Origin: Maribacter forsetii DSM 18668
Lineage (GTDB): Bacteria; Bacteroidota; Bacteroidia; Flavobacteriales; Flavobacteriaceae
NCBI RefSeq assembly: GCF_000744105.1
Contig: NZ_JQLH01000001.1
Span: 62,001 to 126,000 of the forward strand
Direction: 5' to 3'
Length of the DNA stretch: 64,000 nucleotides
Of the stretch, positions 43,634-51,040 are shown piece by piece. Within the stretch, counting starts at the first letter, position 1, and each line of letters opens with the position of its first letter. The notes under the pieces were generated by a model. That model was not told where the DNA came from, searched no databases, and saw only the letters and a program-made list of their open reading frames with translations. Both the position numbers and the translations under genes were made by a program.

Positions 43634-44080
43634 ATGAAAAATAGAAATTTAATAACAGTGGCATTTACAGTGCTTGGTGCATTTACAATTTTTGCACAGG
43701 ATATTAACCCTAATTCTGTACCCGTAAATTTAAGACAGAGTTTTAAGCAGCATTACCCACAGGCAAGTGATGTGGAATGGGAATTGGACGGACAATCTTA
43801 CAAGGTTGAATTTGACAATAATAGACTGGAACATGAAATTTGGTATGCTACAGATGGAAAAGCAACTAGAGCGGAACACGAAATTACCTCAGCAGATTTA
43901 CCACAAGCTATTACATCTGTAATTGCCCGTAACTATGCCGGATATAAGGTAGATTCTATTGAAAAAACTACTGTTAACGGGTCTACTACTTATGATGTAG
44001 AACTTGAAAAAGGTTGGAATGACGAAAAAGATGTGGTTTTCAACGAAAGTGGAAAAGTACTTAGCGAGATGATTGATTAA
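43634..44080 (+). CDS. PepSY-like secreted protein
   Basis: A 148-residue protein with a signal peptide (about 1-21, ending TIFAQ) and two PepSY-like repeats: VPVNLRQSFKQHYPQASDVEWELDGQSYKVEF and LPQAITSVIARNYAGYKVDSIEKT. Such PepSY-like/BLIP-fold proteins are frequently controlled by a neighbouring two-component system, here the divergent OmpR/HisKA pair. It is a periplasmic protein of unknown function, perhaps an inhibitor or sensor accessory. A short hairpin terminator follows. Confidence 0.85.
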   Translation: MKNRNLITVAFTVLGAFTIFAQDINPNSVPVNLRQSFKQHYPQASDVEWELDGQSYKVEFDNNRLEHEIWYATDGKATRAEHEITSADLPQAITSVIARNYAGYKVDSIEKTTVNGSTTYDVELEKGWNDEKDVVFNESGKVLSEMID

Positions 44081-44105
44081 TGTTTCTTTGATTGGGAGAT
44101 GTGGG

Positions 44106-44134
44106 AAAGGCCGGAATTCATTTTTCGGCTTTTT
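44106..44134. terminator. Hairpin terminator after the PepSY-like gene
   Basis: GGCCG and CGGC separated by an A/T-rich loop are followed by seven T residues, 26 bp after the stop at 44080 and just before the convergent stop at 44140. Confidence 0.65.
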
Positions 44135-44139
44135 TTATG

Positions 44140-44706
44140 CTAATTAGCTACCAACCCATCTAGCAACTTACGCACCTTTGTACTGTTCCAATCTGCGGCG
44201 CCGGTTTCTTTGATGATGATTTTCCCCGCAGCATCTATTACATAATTGGTAGGGGTGCTATTTTCTTGCAACACTTCCGGAGCTTGGATTTGTGGAAAAT
44301 AGATAGGTAGTTCATAACCTTTCTTTTCAATAAACCGCTGAACTTTTTCTGGCTCTTCTTGTGTCAGCAAGATAAAATTGACTTTTTCTCCATAGTCCTT
44401 ATACAACTCTTGTATTCCTGGTAATTCTGCAATACAAGGCGGACACCAAGTTGCCCAATAACTGATAAAAGTAACCTTGCCTTTACCTACAGAGATACTC
44501 TTGGTATTGCCTTGTAAATTGGTTACTGCATATTGAAACGGAGTTACTTGATCTTGATCTTCTTCATTTTCTACACTGGGTGACCAAACAGCTACTTTCA
44601 GCTTATTGACGGCTACCTGAATTGGGGTTCTTGTCTGTGGAATTATCAACAACAAAATGAACACCACAAATAGAATATCACTGATTTTAAATTTTCGCTT
44701 TTTCAT
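44140..44706 (-). CDS. TlpA/ResA-type thiol-disulfide oxidoreductase
   Basis: A 188-residue membrane-anchored thioredoxin: one N-terminal helix (about 10-24, ILFVVFILLLIIPQ) and a periplasmic thioredoxin domain with the active site ATWCPPCIAELP and the cis-proline loop NSTPTNYVIDA. It would reduce disulfides outside the membrane, for example during cytochrome or envelope protein maturation. Three small membrane or secreted protein genes precede it on the same strand. Confidence 0.92.
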   Translation of the reverse strand: MKKRKFKISDILFVVFILLLIIPQTRTPIQVAVNKLKVAVWSPSVENEEDQDQVTPFQYAVTNLQGNTKSISVGKGKVTFISYWATWCPPCIAELPGIQELYKDYGEKVNFILLTQEEPEKVQRFIEKKGYELPIYFPQIQAPEVLQENSTPTNYVIDAAGKIIIKETGAADWNSTKVRKLLDGLVAN

Positions 44707-44837
44707 GTAATGTGTGAGTCGAAGTATTTGGTGATTGTTTATGGAAATTTTAATTTCACAAACAAAACAACACTATTTTACCGCTTTAATGTATCATACA
44801 GCCTATAAAAAGTAATATTGTTCAACTTATAGTGTGA

Positions 44838-45026
44838 TTATGAATTCTTTCGCTCCTGTAAATATCCATTCAAAATCACTCCAAATAAAGCAAGCCAAAT
44901 TAAGCGATACATCCAAATATCCATTTCATAACCGAAGAATCGTCCTGTATCTCCCATACCCCAAAAGCTGTATGCGATGGTTATTAAAGCTAATATCATT
45001 CCAATAACTGACAGTGTTTTTCTCAT
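44838..45026 (-). CDS. Small two-helix membrane protein
   Basis: A 62-residue protein with two hydrophobic helices (about 4-22, TLSVIGMILALITIAYSFWG, and 39-55, YRLIWLALFGVILNGYL). No family recognised. It is spaced 45 bp from the next upstream small gene on the same strand and may be part of a small-protein operon. Confidence 0.55.
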   Translation of the reverse strand: MRKTLSVIGMILALITIAYSFWGMGDTGRFFGYEMDIWMYRLIWLALFGVILNGYLQERKNS

Positions 45027-45071
45027 AATATTTAATGTTATTTTTCTAATTACTTGGCTATAATTTTGTTC

Positions 45072-45320
45072 CTATTCTCTAGAGTCCAATTCCTTTTTAA
45101 ACGCATTCATGTTCTTTACATTCAAAGGAATAATAGCTGATAACGCTAGCGGAACTGCCAATAACGGAGTAAGTCCATCTTGTATAGAAACGTAAATAAA
45201 GAAAAGTAAAACTCCGGTTAAAACAATTGCCAAAAGCCATACCATAGTTTTTGCTGCCGTATGCTTTTTAAGTAGTTCTTTGTTACTTAATTTAGAGAGT
45301 GCTTCTTTGTTCATTTTCAA
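45072..45320 (-). CDS. Small two-helix membrane protein with basic N-terminus
   Basis: An 82-residue protein starting MKMNKEALSKLSNKELLKKH, a soluble basic head, followed by two membrane helices (about 27-47 and 52-68) and a polar tail. The head pattern (LSKLSNKELLKKHTAAK) is common in flavobacterial small membrane proteins of unknown function. The ATG at 45314 could also be the start. It lies 23 bp after the secreted protein gene at 45344. Confidence 0.6.
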   Translation of the reverse strand: MKMNKEALSKLSNKELLKKHTAAKTMVWLLAIVLTGVLLFFIYVSIQDGLTPLLAVPLALSAIIPLNVKNMNAFKKELDSRE

Positions 45321-45343
45321 ATAATTAAAATAAGACTATCAAG

Positions 45344-45907
45344 TTAATCTTTATTTGGACTACAACTTTTCTGTGTGTTCTTGTTCTTCCATTGGATCCA
45401 ATATTCCTGTAACCCTTCAGTGGTTGTTTTTAGCTTACTGATATCTAAAGACTCTCCAGGCATTAAAAGAGAACTTAATTCCTTCTTTCTTCTGGGTAAT
45501 GATGGTGTATGATTCCACCCACCAACATGATCAAAAGACGTATAGGCATCACATTTTGTATCCACCGAAACAAACGGAATTTTCAGCTCATACCTCACCA
45601 TACCAGAACCCATACCCTTGGTAGTCATAAATATATTCTTAAAATCTACTTTTACGTATGTATCTTTAGAATAGAGTTCCTTTAATTTATCCCCTACTTT
45701 GGCAGACATGGTGTTAGAGAACTGATGAGCTACATCTGAACCATCTATAAATTCTTTGCCATAATAACTGCCAAAACAACCATCATCATTGCATTCAATA
45801 TCAACTGTAGTTTGTACCTGAGTTTTTACTACTACTTTTTGAGAATAAGCAGCTTGAGACATCCAAACAGAAATAAGAAATACTACTATGTACTTTAATA
45901 ATCTCAT
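45344..45907 (-). CDS. Secreted protein, unknown function
   Basis: A 187-residue protein with a cleavable signal peptide (about 1-22, ending QAAYSQ) and a mixed alpha/beta mature domain with six cysteines after the signal (IECNDDGCFG, DTKCDAY and the final SCSPN). I do not recognise it. It probably heads the small-protein run toward the thioredoxin gene. Confidence 0.6.
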   Translation of the reverse strand: MRLLKYIVVFLISVWMSQAAYSQKVVVKTQVQTTVDIECNDDGCFGSYYGKEFIDGSDVAHQFSNTMSAKVGDKLKELYSKDTYVKVDFKNIFMTTKGMGSGMVRYELKIPFVSVDTKCDAYTSFDHVGGWNHTPSLPRRKKELSSLLMPGESLDISKLKTTTEGLQEYWIQWKNKNTQKSCSPNKD

Positions 45908-45944
45908 TCCTCTTGCTTTATCTATTTAAATCTGCCAAAGAGTG

Positions 45945-46214
45945 TTACTCTGTCTCTTCTCCTTTAGACTTGTTGTATTTGGTAAATTCTACCTTTTTAT
46001 CTTCCAAGATTTTATAGAATCTGCGGTGACTTATTTTAAGGTCTTTGGTTATTTGTGCCACCTTTTTCTTTTTCTTCTTATAAAGTTTGATCTCTGCCGT
46101 TACCGCTTTATTGAAATAATATTTGTGTAGTGCCGCTACTACCTCTAGTTCGGTTTTGTTGCTAGTACTAGTCAACAGTTCAATTTCAGATTTTATTTGT
46201 TGTAAGCCTTTCAT
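45945..46214 (-). CDS. Small HTH-like protein
   Basis: An 89-residue basic protein. The first half is two amphipathic helices (LQQIKSEIELL, TELEVVAALHKYYF) and the second half contains a plausible helix-turn-helix (VAQITKDLKISHRRFYKILEDKK) preceded by a lysine run. DNA or RNA binding is possible. It follows the 58-codon gene at 46224 by 9 bp. Confidence 0.55.
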   Translation of the reverse strand: MKGLQQIKSEIELLTSTSNKTELEVVAALHKYYFNKAVTAEIKLYKKKKKKVAQITKDLKISHRRFYKILEDKKVEFTKYNKSKGEETE

Positions 46215-46223
46215 ATATCAGGG

Positions 46224-46400
46224 TTATTTTTCTGGCACTGGGTCAGAGAACCTAGTTTTTAAATGCTCATACTTATCTAAATCTTCTAGAGAATGATTGC
46301 CGTAGTCATTGACCACATCAAACTTTACGTTATTGTTTGCTAAAAACGTAGCTACTCTTTCTAGCTCTTCGGGGGAACCTTTAATTTCAATTTTTGCCAT
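46224..46400 (-). CDS. Small soluble protein (58 aa)
   Basis: An ATG-initiated frame of 58 codons starts MAKIEIKGSPEELERVATFL, a ferredoxin-like-fold style opening, and ends YEHLKTRFSDPVPEK. The regular hydrophobic spacing and the 9-bp gap to the next gene on the same strand indicate a real gene, first of a two-gene unit with the HTH-like protein. No family recognised. Confidence 0.55.
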   Translation of the reverse strand: MAKIEIKGSPEELERVATFLANNNVKFDVVNDYGNHSLEDLDKYEHLKTRFSDPVPEK

Positions 46401-46639
46401 TATTTACAAATGCATTTTATATAGTGCTTGCCTAATTTAATACTATTCTTTGAATTCTGTACTGTAAAATACCTTACCAAGGAATATACCTTTTAAAGTT
46501 AACTGATTTTTTGGGTTTCTTGTGATAGTCCCATCTATTCTATACAATTTCTTAAAATGCGAAGTTTAGTTTATCCTCGAATGGGGTAATGAAAGGGTTA
46601 AAAAGAAGAGTGTTTTCTTATTGATTGAAAAATCAAAAA

Positions 46640-47254
46640 CTAAAACTCATACTTTTTCTCTACCGCATATCGCAAGAGCTCGCCCGCACCACTTAGACCT
46701 AGTTTTCTGATCATATTCTTACGGTGAGTATCTACGGTGCTTTTTCCAATAAAGAGATCATCGGCAATTTGATGACTGGTATGGCCATTGCCAATTAATT
46801 GTAAAATTTCTCGTTCGCGGGCAGAGAGAACACTTTTAGTGCTATTCTTTTCTCCATCGGGAATATGAATTTTTTTATCGTAGTATGTTTTGTTATCGTA
46901 GACGGTACGTATAGCTTCCAAAACCACATCTAAGCTGCTATTTTTTAAAATATAACCATGGGCACCGGCGGCTAGCATTTGCTGTACGGCATCATCTTGA
47001 TCAAACATGGTAAAAGCAACTATTTTAGTATTTGGAAATTCTTTTAAAATACATTTGGTGGCTTCAATACCGTCCAATTTTGGCATTCGAATATCACATA
47101 ATACCACTTTGGGCTGTTTTAACCGTACCAACCTCAATAGTTCTTCGCCATTATTTGCTTGACCGATTATTTCAATATCGTTCTCATACTTTAGATAGGA
47201 AATAATACCATCTATTAAAGCTTGGTGGTCTTCGGCTATGGCTATGCTTATCAT
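46640..47254 (-). CDS. NarL/FixJ-type response regulator
   Basis: A 204-residue regulator: receiver with the AEDHQALIDGI acidic pair, phosphoacceptor in VVLCDIRMPKLDG and ILKNSSLD switch lysine, then a LuxR HTH (SAREREILQLIGNGHTSHQIADDLFIGKSTVDTHRKNMIRKL). It overlaps the 3' end of its sensor kinase gene (47251) by 4 bp, so the pair is translationally coupled. Targets unknown. Confidence 0.93.
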   Translation of the reverse strand: MISIAIAEDHQALIDGIISYLKYENDIEIIGQANNGEELLRLVRLKQPKVVLCDIRMPKLDGIEATKCILKEFPNTKIVAFTMFDQDDAVQQMLAAGAHGYILKNSSLDVVLEAIRTVYDNKTYYDKKIHIPDGEKNSTKSVLSAREREILQLIGNGHTSHQIADDLFIGKSTVDTHRKNMIRKLGLSGAGELLRYAVEKKYEF

Positions 47255-49104
47255 ACTGGAATATCTATTATAATTGAGGTTCCTTTACCCAGTACACTAT
47301 CTATGGTAAAGTTACCCTCTAAATGTTCTATTCGTTTTTCAATATTGGTGAGCCCCATTCCGGTTTTGCTTTTATCTAATTTAGTACGATCAAAGCCCTT
47401 GCCATTATCCTCTATGATAATATTCAGGTTATCATCATACTGCGAAATCTGAATATTTAGTTTTGTGGCCTCTGCATGTTTAATGGTATTTGCCACCAAT
47501 TCTTGTATGGTTCTAAAAAGACTGAGTTCTAGGGAGTTTTCCATACGCTCGCCCATACCAAAATCTTCTACACTTACTTCTAGAGCGTTGGTTTCTGATA
47601 TAACCTGTGCCATTTTCTTAACTGCCGGCAGCAAGCCTTGGCTACTCATTACTCCAGAGTTTTTACTATGTGCTATTCCCCTAACTTTTTGGTAGGCTTC
47701 TTCCAATAAAGATTGAGCTTGTTTTAAAGCTGGATCTTTATCTTTTCCCTTTACATTGCTGAAGTGTAATTTTATGGTCGCCATAAGGCTTCCCAAGTCA
47801 TCGTGTAATTCATTAGCTACACGCTGCCGTTCTTTCTCCTGACCTTCAATCATGGCATCAATACTCACCAATTCTTGTTCTTTGAGTAAATTATCTACAC
47901 GCTCTTGTTTCAGTAGTGTTTCTTGCTCTGCCAGTTTACGTTTTTTGGTCGTATTCTTTTGAAACAGAATGGCAATACCAGCGCCAAATATTAGGGCTAT
48001 TGTGGCAGCGATAAGCCAATTTCTAGTTATTTGTGCTTTTTGCTTTTCTTCAAGTATTTGTTTTTCTTTTTCTGCAGTTTGGTATTTAACATTTAATGCT
48101 GAAATTTCTTTTGCATTACGTTCATAATCAATAAACGTTTTTAAACTATCGGCTTTTCTAAATTTATTATAACCTAGTTTGTAATTCCCTAACATAGCAT
48201 AAGCACTTGAATAATAATAATTTAAATAGTAATTGCTTCTAACAGAATCCGTTTGATTTTTATAAATTGAGGCACTATCAATGTATTGAATTGCCAACCT
48301 AGGTTTAATCAACTTCTTTTTAATCTCAGCCAGTCTAATAAATGAACGAAACTTTATATACCTTAAAAATTTTTCATGATTTATAAGCTCTATGGCTTTC
48401 AAATAATTTTCCTCGGCCTTGACATATTGCTTCTTTGTTTCTAAGTAAACGGCTTTTGAAGAAAGATAATTAGGCCAAAATTTATGCGATATCGAAAAAT
48501 TACTCATTAGTCTATCGAATTTTTCAAAAAAAATATTATCAACTTTGATATCCAAAAAAATATCTCTTAAGCTAAAATGTAAAAGGTTCATTTTATAATG
48601 ATACTCATCTGCATTGTCATTTTTTATATTATTTAAACGTTCCAGATAAAGCAGCATTTCTTCATTAGTTTGTAATAGTTCAAAACTATATACCTCTAAT
48701 ATTGAAATCAAAGCGAATTTCTCTAGTTCTAAAAAATTATTTTCTTTAGCAAACACATATACTTCATTAAAAAATTTATACGATTGAGAATCATAGGGTT
48801 TAATAAATAGGTTGTTATAGCCAACTGCCAATTTATTTAGACAAAGTGCAAGAGGGTTTTTAAGATTATTATTTATGTTTAATTTAAAGCGGTATTCTTC
48901 TACCTCAGACAATACATCAACTAATAAAACAGCTTCTTTTTGAAGTTCATAATCAAAGTTTTCAGCTATTATATTTGAATCATGATAATTAAAATTCTTT
49001 AACTGAATTAGAAAGTTAGATAACTCAGACTGCCTAGAATTCATATCCGATTGAGCAGTTATGCTAATACTCAATAGAAATATACTGAAGCCTAGCTTTT
49101 TCAT
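47251..49104 (-). CDS. TPR-containing sensor histidine kinase (HisKA_3)
   Basis: A 617-residue protein with a signal peptide, a periplasmic region of about 330 residues with tetratricopeptide-like helical repeats (YVKAEENYLKAIELI, AMLGNYKLGYNKFRKADSL), one membrane helix (about 371-388, NWLIAATIALIFGAGIAILF), a coiled coil, HisKA_3 (RVANELHDDLGSLMA) and a HATPase (LVANTIKHAEATK, EDNGKGFDR, TGMGLTNIEKRI). This is the common flavobacterial TPR-kinase layout. It is preceded with no gap by the unknown gene at 49105. Confidence 0.92.
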   Translation of the reverse strand: MKKLGFSIFLLSISITAQSDMNSRQSELSNFLIQLKNFNYHDSNIIAENFDYELQKEAVLLVDVLSEVEEYRFKLNINNNLKNPLALCLNKLAVGYNNLFIKPYDSQSYKFFNEVYVFAKENNFLELEKFALISILEVYSFELLQTNEEMLLYLERLNNIKNDNADEYHYKMNLLHFSLRDIFLDIKVDNIFFEKFDRLMSNFSISHKFWPNYLSSKAVYLETKKQYVKAEENYLKAIELINHEKFLRYIKFRSFIRLAEIKKKLIKPRLAIQYIDSASIYKNQTDSVRSNYYLNYYYSSAYAMLGNYKLGYNKFRKADSLKTFIDYERNAKEISALNVKYQTAEKEKQILEEKQKAQITRNWLIAATIALIFGAGIAILFQKNTTKKRKLAEQETLLKQERVDNLLKEQELVSIDAMIEGQEKERQRVANELHDDLGSLMATIKLHFSNVKGKDKDPALKQAQSLLEEAYQKVRGIAHSKNSGVMSSQGLLPAVKKMAQVISETNALEVSVEDFGMGERMENSLELSLFRTIQELVANTIKHAEATKLNIQISQYDDNLNIIIEDNGKGFDRTKLDKSKTGMGLTNIEKRIEHLEGNFTIDSVLGKGTSIIIDIPV

Positions 49105-49686
49105 TTATAAAACTTTTATTCTTCTCCTTGGACATTTTGAACCTCCAACTCCCAAACTGGGATTAATAAATTCTTCTAAAATTTCTTTAGGCAAATCATC
49201 TGACCAAACCAGAGGAATTGGAGTTCTCTTAGGAAAAGGTAGATTTCCATTATCATCCGCAATACCTTCTCGGTAATAGAATTCGTTATCAAACAATCCA
49301 TTTGACAGAGCGCTTCCGTTAGAATGCATCTTTTTTACTCTTCTATCTACTAAAATCTCAGCTTTATTTCGTGGTATTTTAAGATCATTACAATCTAAAT
49401 CGCATGTAGTAGAACCATTTAATGCTTGTACTTCAATTTTTAATATAAACTTAGAAGAGTCACTTGTCGCATTAATTTCAACATCAGTAATACCTAAATC
49501 ACATACGCCTTTATAGTTTATAATAGTCAATTTCATTTTACTAAGAATGTAGCTGTCGTTTTTACTTGAACCGTCACAGGTAAAAATGGCAAATATCCCA
49601 AAAAAAGTATCATATAATTGACTTGAATAAATTTCTTGCCATTCTGAATTATCTTTTAAATCAATATAGCCTGCAAATGTTTCCAT
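49105..49686 (-). CDS. Unknown protein encoded with the TPR kinase
   Basis: A 193-residue protein whose stop codon abuts the kinase start with no spacer. It starts METFAGYIDLKDNSEWQEIYSS, is beta-rich with three cysteines clustered in STTCDLDCNDLKIPRNK, and ends in a basic CPRRRIKVL tail. There is no signal peptide, unlike the kinase. I do not recognise a family. The tight linkage suggests a ligand, adaptor or target of this two-component system. Confidence 0.6.
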   Translation of the reverse strand: METFAGYIDLKDNSEWQEIYSSQLYDTFFGIFAIFTCDGSSKNDSYILSKMKLTIINYKGVCDLGITDVEINATSDSSKFILKIEVQALNGSTTCDLDCNDLKIPRNKAEILVDRRVKKMHSNGSALSNGLFDNEFYYREGIADDNGNLPFPKRTPIPLVWSDDLPKEILEEFINPSLGVGGSKCPRRRIKVL

Positions 49687-50013
49687 AATATGTATTTTTT
49701 GGTTTGGTTAAATATGAAATTAAAAACAAGGGGATATAATCCCTATAATTGGGTATTTTATTAACGTATAGGGGAAGTCTTGTCTTAAATATACACCAAC
49801 AAAAAAAGCCCAATAATAAAGAGCAACACTAATAGATTCTGGGGGAACTTTAGTATACCAATATTAAGGGCAGCATCAATTTAACATTTTATTGGGAAAA
49901 ACAAAAATCAGTTTTTGAAAACTAATAACATCTTTTTGTACTGAAATAACTTAAAAACCAAGAAAGCAGCCTTTTAGGGCTGCTTTCTATATCAAAAAAA
50001 ATTTTCAATTTAC
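49687..50013. other. Gene-free gap upstream of the 49105-46640 operon
   Basis: It holds the promoter region of the kinase operon and, at the left end of the next gene's transcript, a terminator (49961). Two nested palindromes lie at 49731-49743 (GGGAT-ATA-ATCCC) and 49741-49773 (CCCTATA and TATAGGG arms), which could be operators. I see no gene or RNA. Confidence 0.5.
49961..49988 (-). terminator. Terminator of the lipoprotein gene
   Basis: An 11-bp perfect stem (AGAAAGCAGCC/GGCTGCTTTCT) with a 6-nt loop lies 26 bp after the stop of the gene at 50014 on the minus strand. Confidence 0.8.
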
Positions 50014-50775
50014 TTAGTCACCTACATAAGTGAATGTAGTTAAATATGTTTCACTATCGCCACCATCTGCTGATGCCGAAGATACGGTTGCTGCTGTTGG
50101 GTAATCACCATCATAGGTGTATGACATATTAATGGTGTATTCTATTTCACCTTCCTCATTCTTATACACTACTTGAGACGGATTGTTATTTGGGAACAAT
50201 GCTTTTGCTCTTATAATTTCCTCTGCTTGTGGTGCATCTGCAAAATTCAATTTAATTTGATCCAAAACAGCTATCATACCCGCTGCTTCTGCCGTTTTGT
50301 AAAAAGGATTTGGCTTGTTGTCATAAGAGATTTCTGCTGTGTAATACACTACTTCTTCTTCACCGGTCATATAATCATAATCGTACTCAATAAATTTGAT
50401 TACAGATGGGTTACCATTGTCATCATACTCCTCTATTTGCCCAGTCTCAAAAGCATCATACGGAGATTCATATAATTCTTCTACATTTCCGTTATCTACA
50501 TTACCGCTTACATTGGTTAAATCATCACCGTCATAAACAAAATTGGTGGATTCTGTTCCGTCGAAAATAGAAGTTAATTGAAGCTCATTGTTGTACGAAA
50601 ATAAAATACTGTTACTATCGTCTGAATTTTCTGCAGATGATACATCAATAGAACTAATAAGCCTGGTTTCTACATTTCCGTTTACTTCTTCAAACTCTTC
50701 TGATGTTGATTTTTCACAGCTAAAATTGAGCACTGCAATAGAAGAAAGCAATAATAATTGATTAAATGTTTTCAT
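50014..50775 (-). CDS. Lipoprotein of unknown function
   Basis: A 253-residue protein with a lipoprotein signal (MKTFNQLLLLSSIAVLNFSC, Cys20) and a beta-rich mature part with RHS/YD-like repeated phrases (YNNELQLTSIFDG, YDGDDLTNVSG, YDDNGNPSVI, YTYDGDYPTAATV). Such DUF4595/DUF5018-like surface lipoproteins are common in Bacteroidota; role unknown. It is flanked by its own terminator. Confidence 0.75.
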   Translation of the reverse strand: MKTFNQLLLLSSIAVLNFSCEKSTSEEFEEVNGNVETRLISSIDVSSAENSDDSNSILFSYNNELQLTSIFDGTESTNFVYDGDDLTNVSGNVDNGNVEELYESPYDAFETGQIEEYDDNGNPSVIKFIEYDYDYMTGEEEVVYYTAEISYDNKPNPFYKTAEAAGMIAVLDQIKLNFADAPQAEEIIRAKALFPNNNPSQVVYKNEEGEIEYTINMSYTYDGDYPTAATVSSASADGGDSETYLTTFTYVGD

Positions 50776-50933
50776 TGGTTGTTTTGGTTTTAATTCATTT
50801 GTTAAGTCTTTATTTAACCAACAGATTTTAAAATTATTGCACCTGTTATATTACGGTTTTCCGTAATATTCACCTCAAGTCAATAGCCACGGTATTTGTA
50901 GGATTATTTTTATTTTAAGTTTTCTGAAAAAGA

Positions 50934-50964
50934 AAAATGCCCATCAAAATTTGATGGGCATTTT
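50934..50964. terminator. Hairpin terminator of the M14 peptidase gene
   Basis: A 15-bp perfect inverted repeat (AAAATGCCCATCAAA and its complement, one-base centre) lies 77 bp after the stop at 51041, flanked by A and T runs. Confidence 0.75.
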
Positions 50965-51040
50965 ATTATAAAATTTTGCACGACTTGCTCTAAACTAATT
51001 TCGATTGTGCCTATATATGATCCGTTTTCTCATCTATAGA

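Noticed and set aside
38098..46576. TTTAGTTTATCC shared by the leader at 38098 and the gap at 46564
   Set aside because: A 12-base match in AT-rich sequence with no common context; probably chance.
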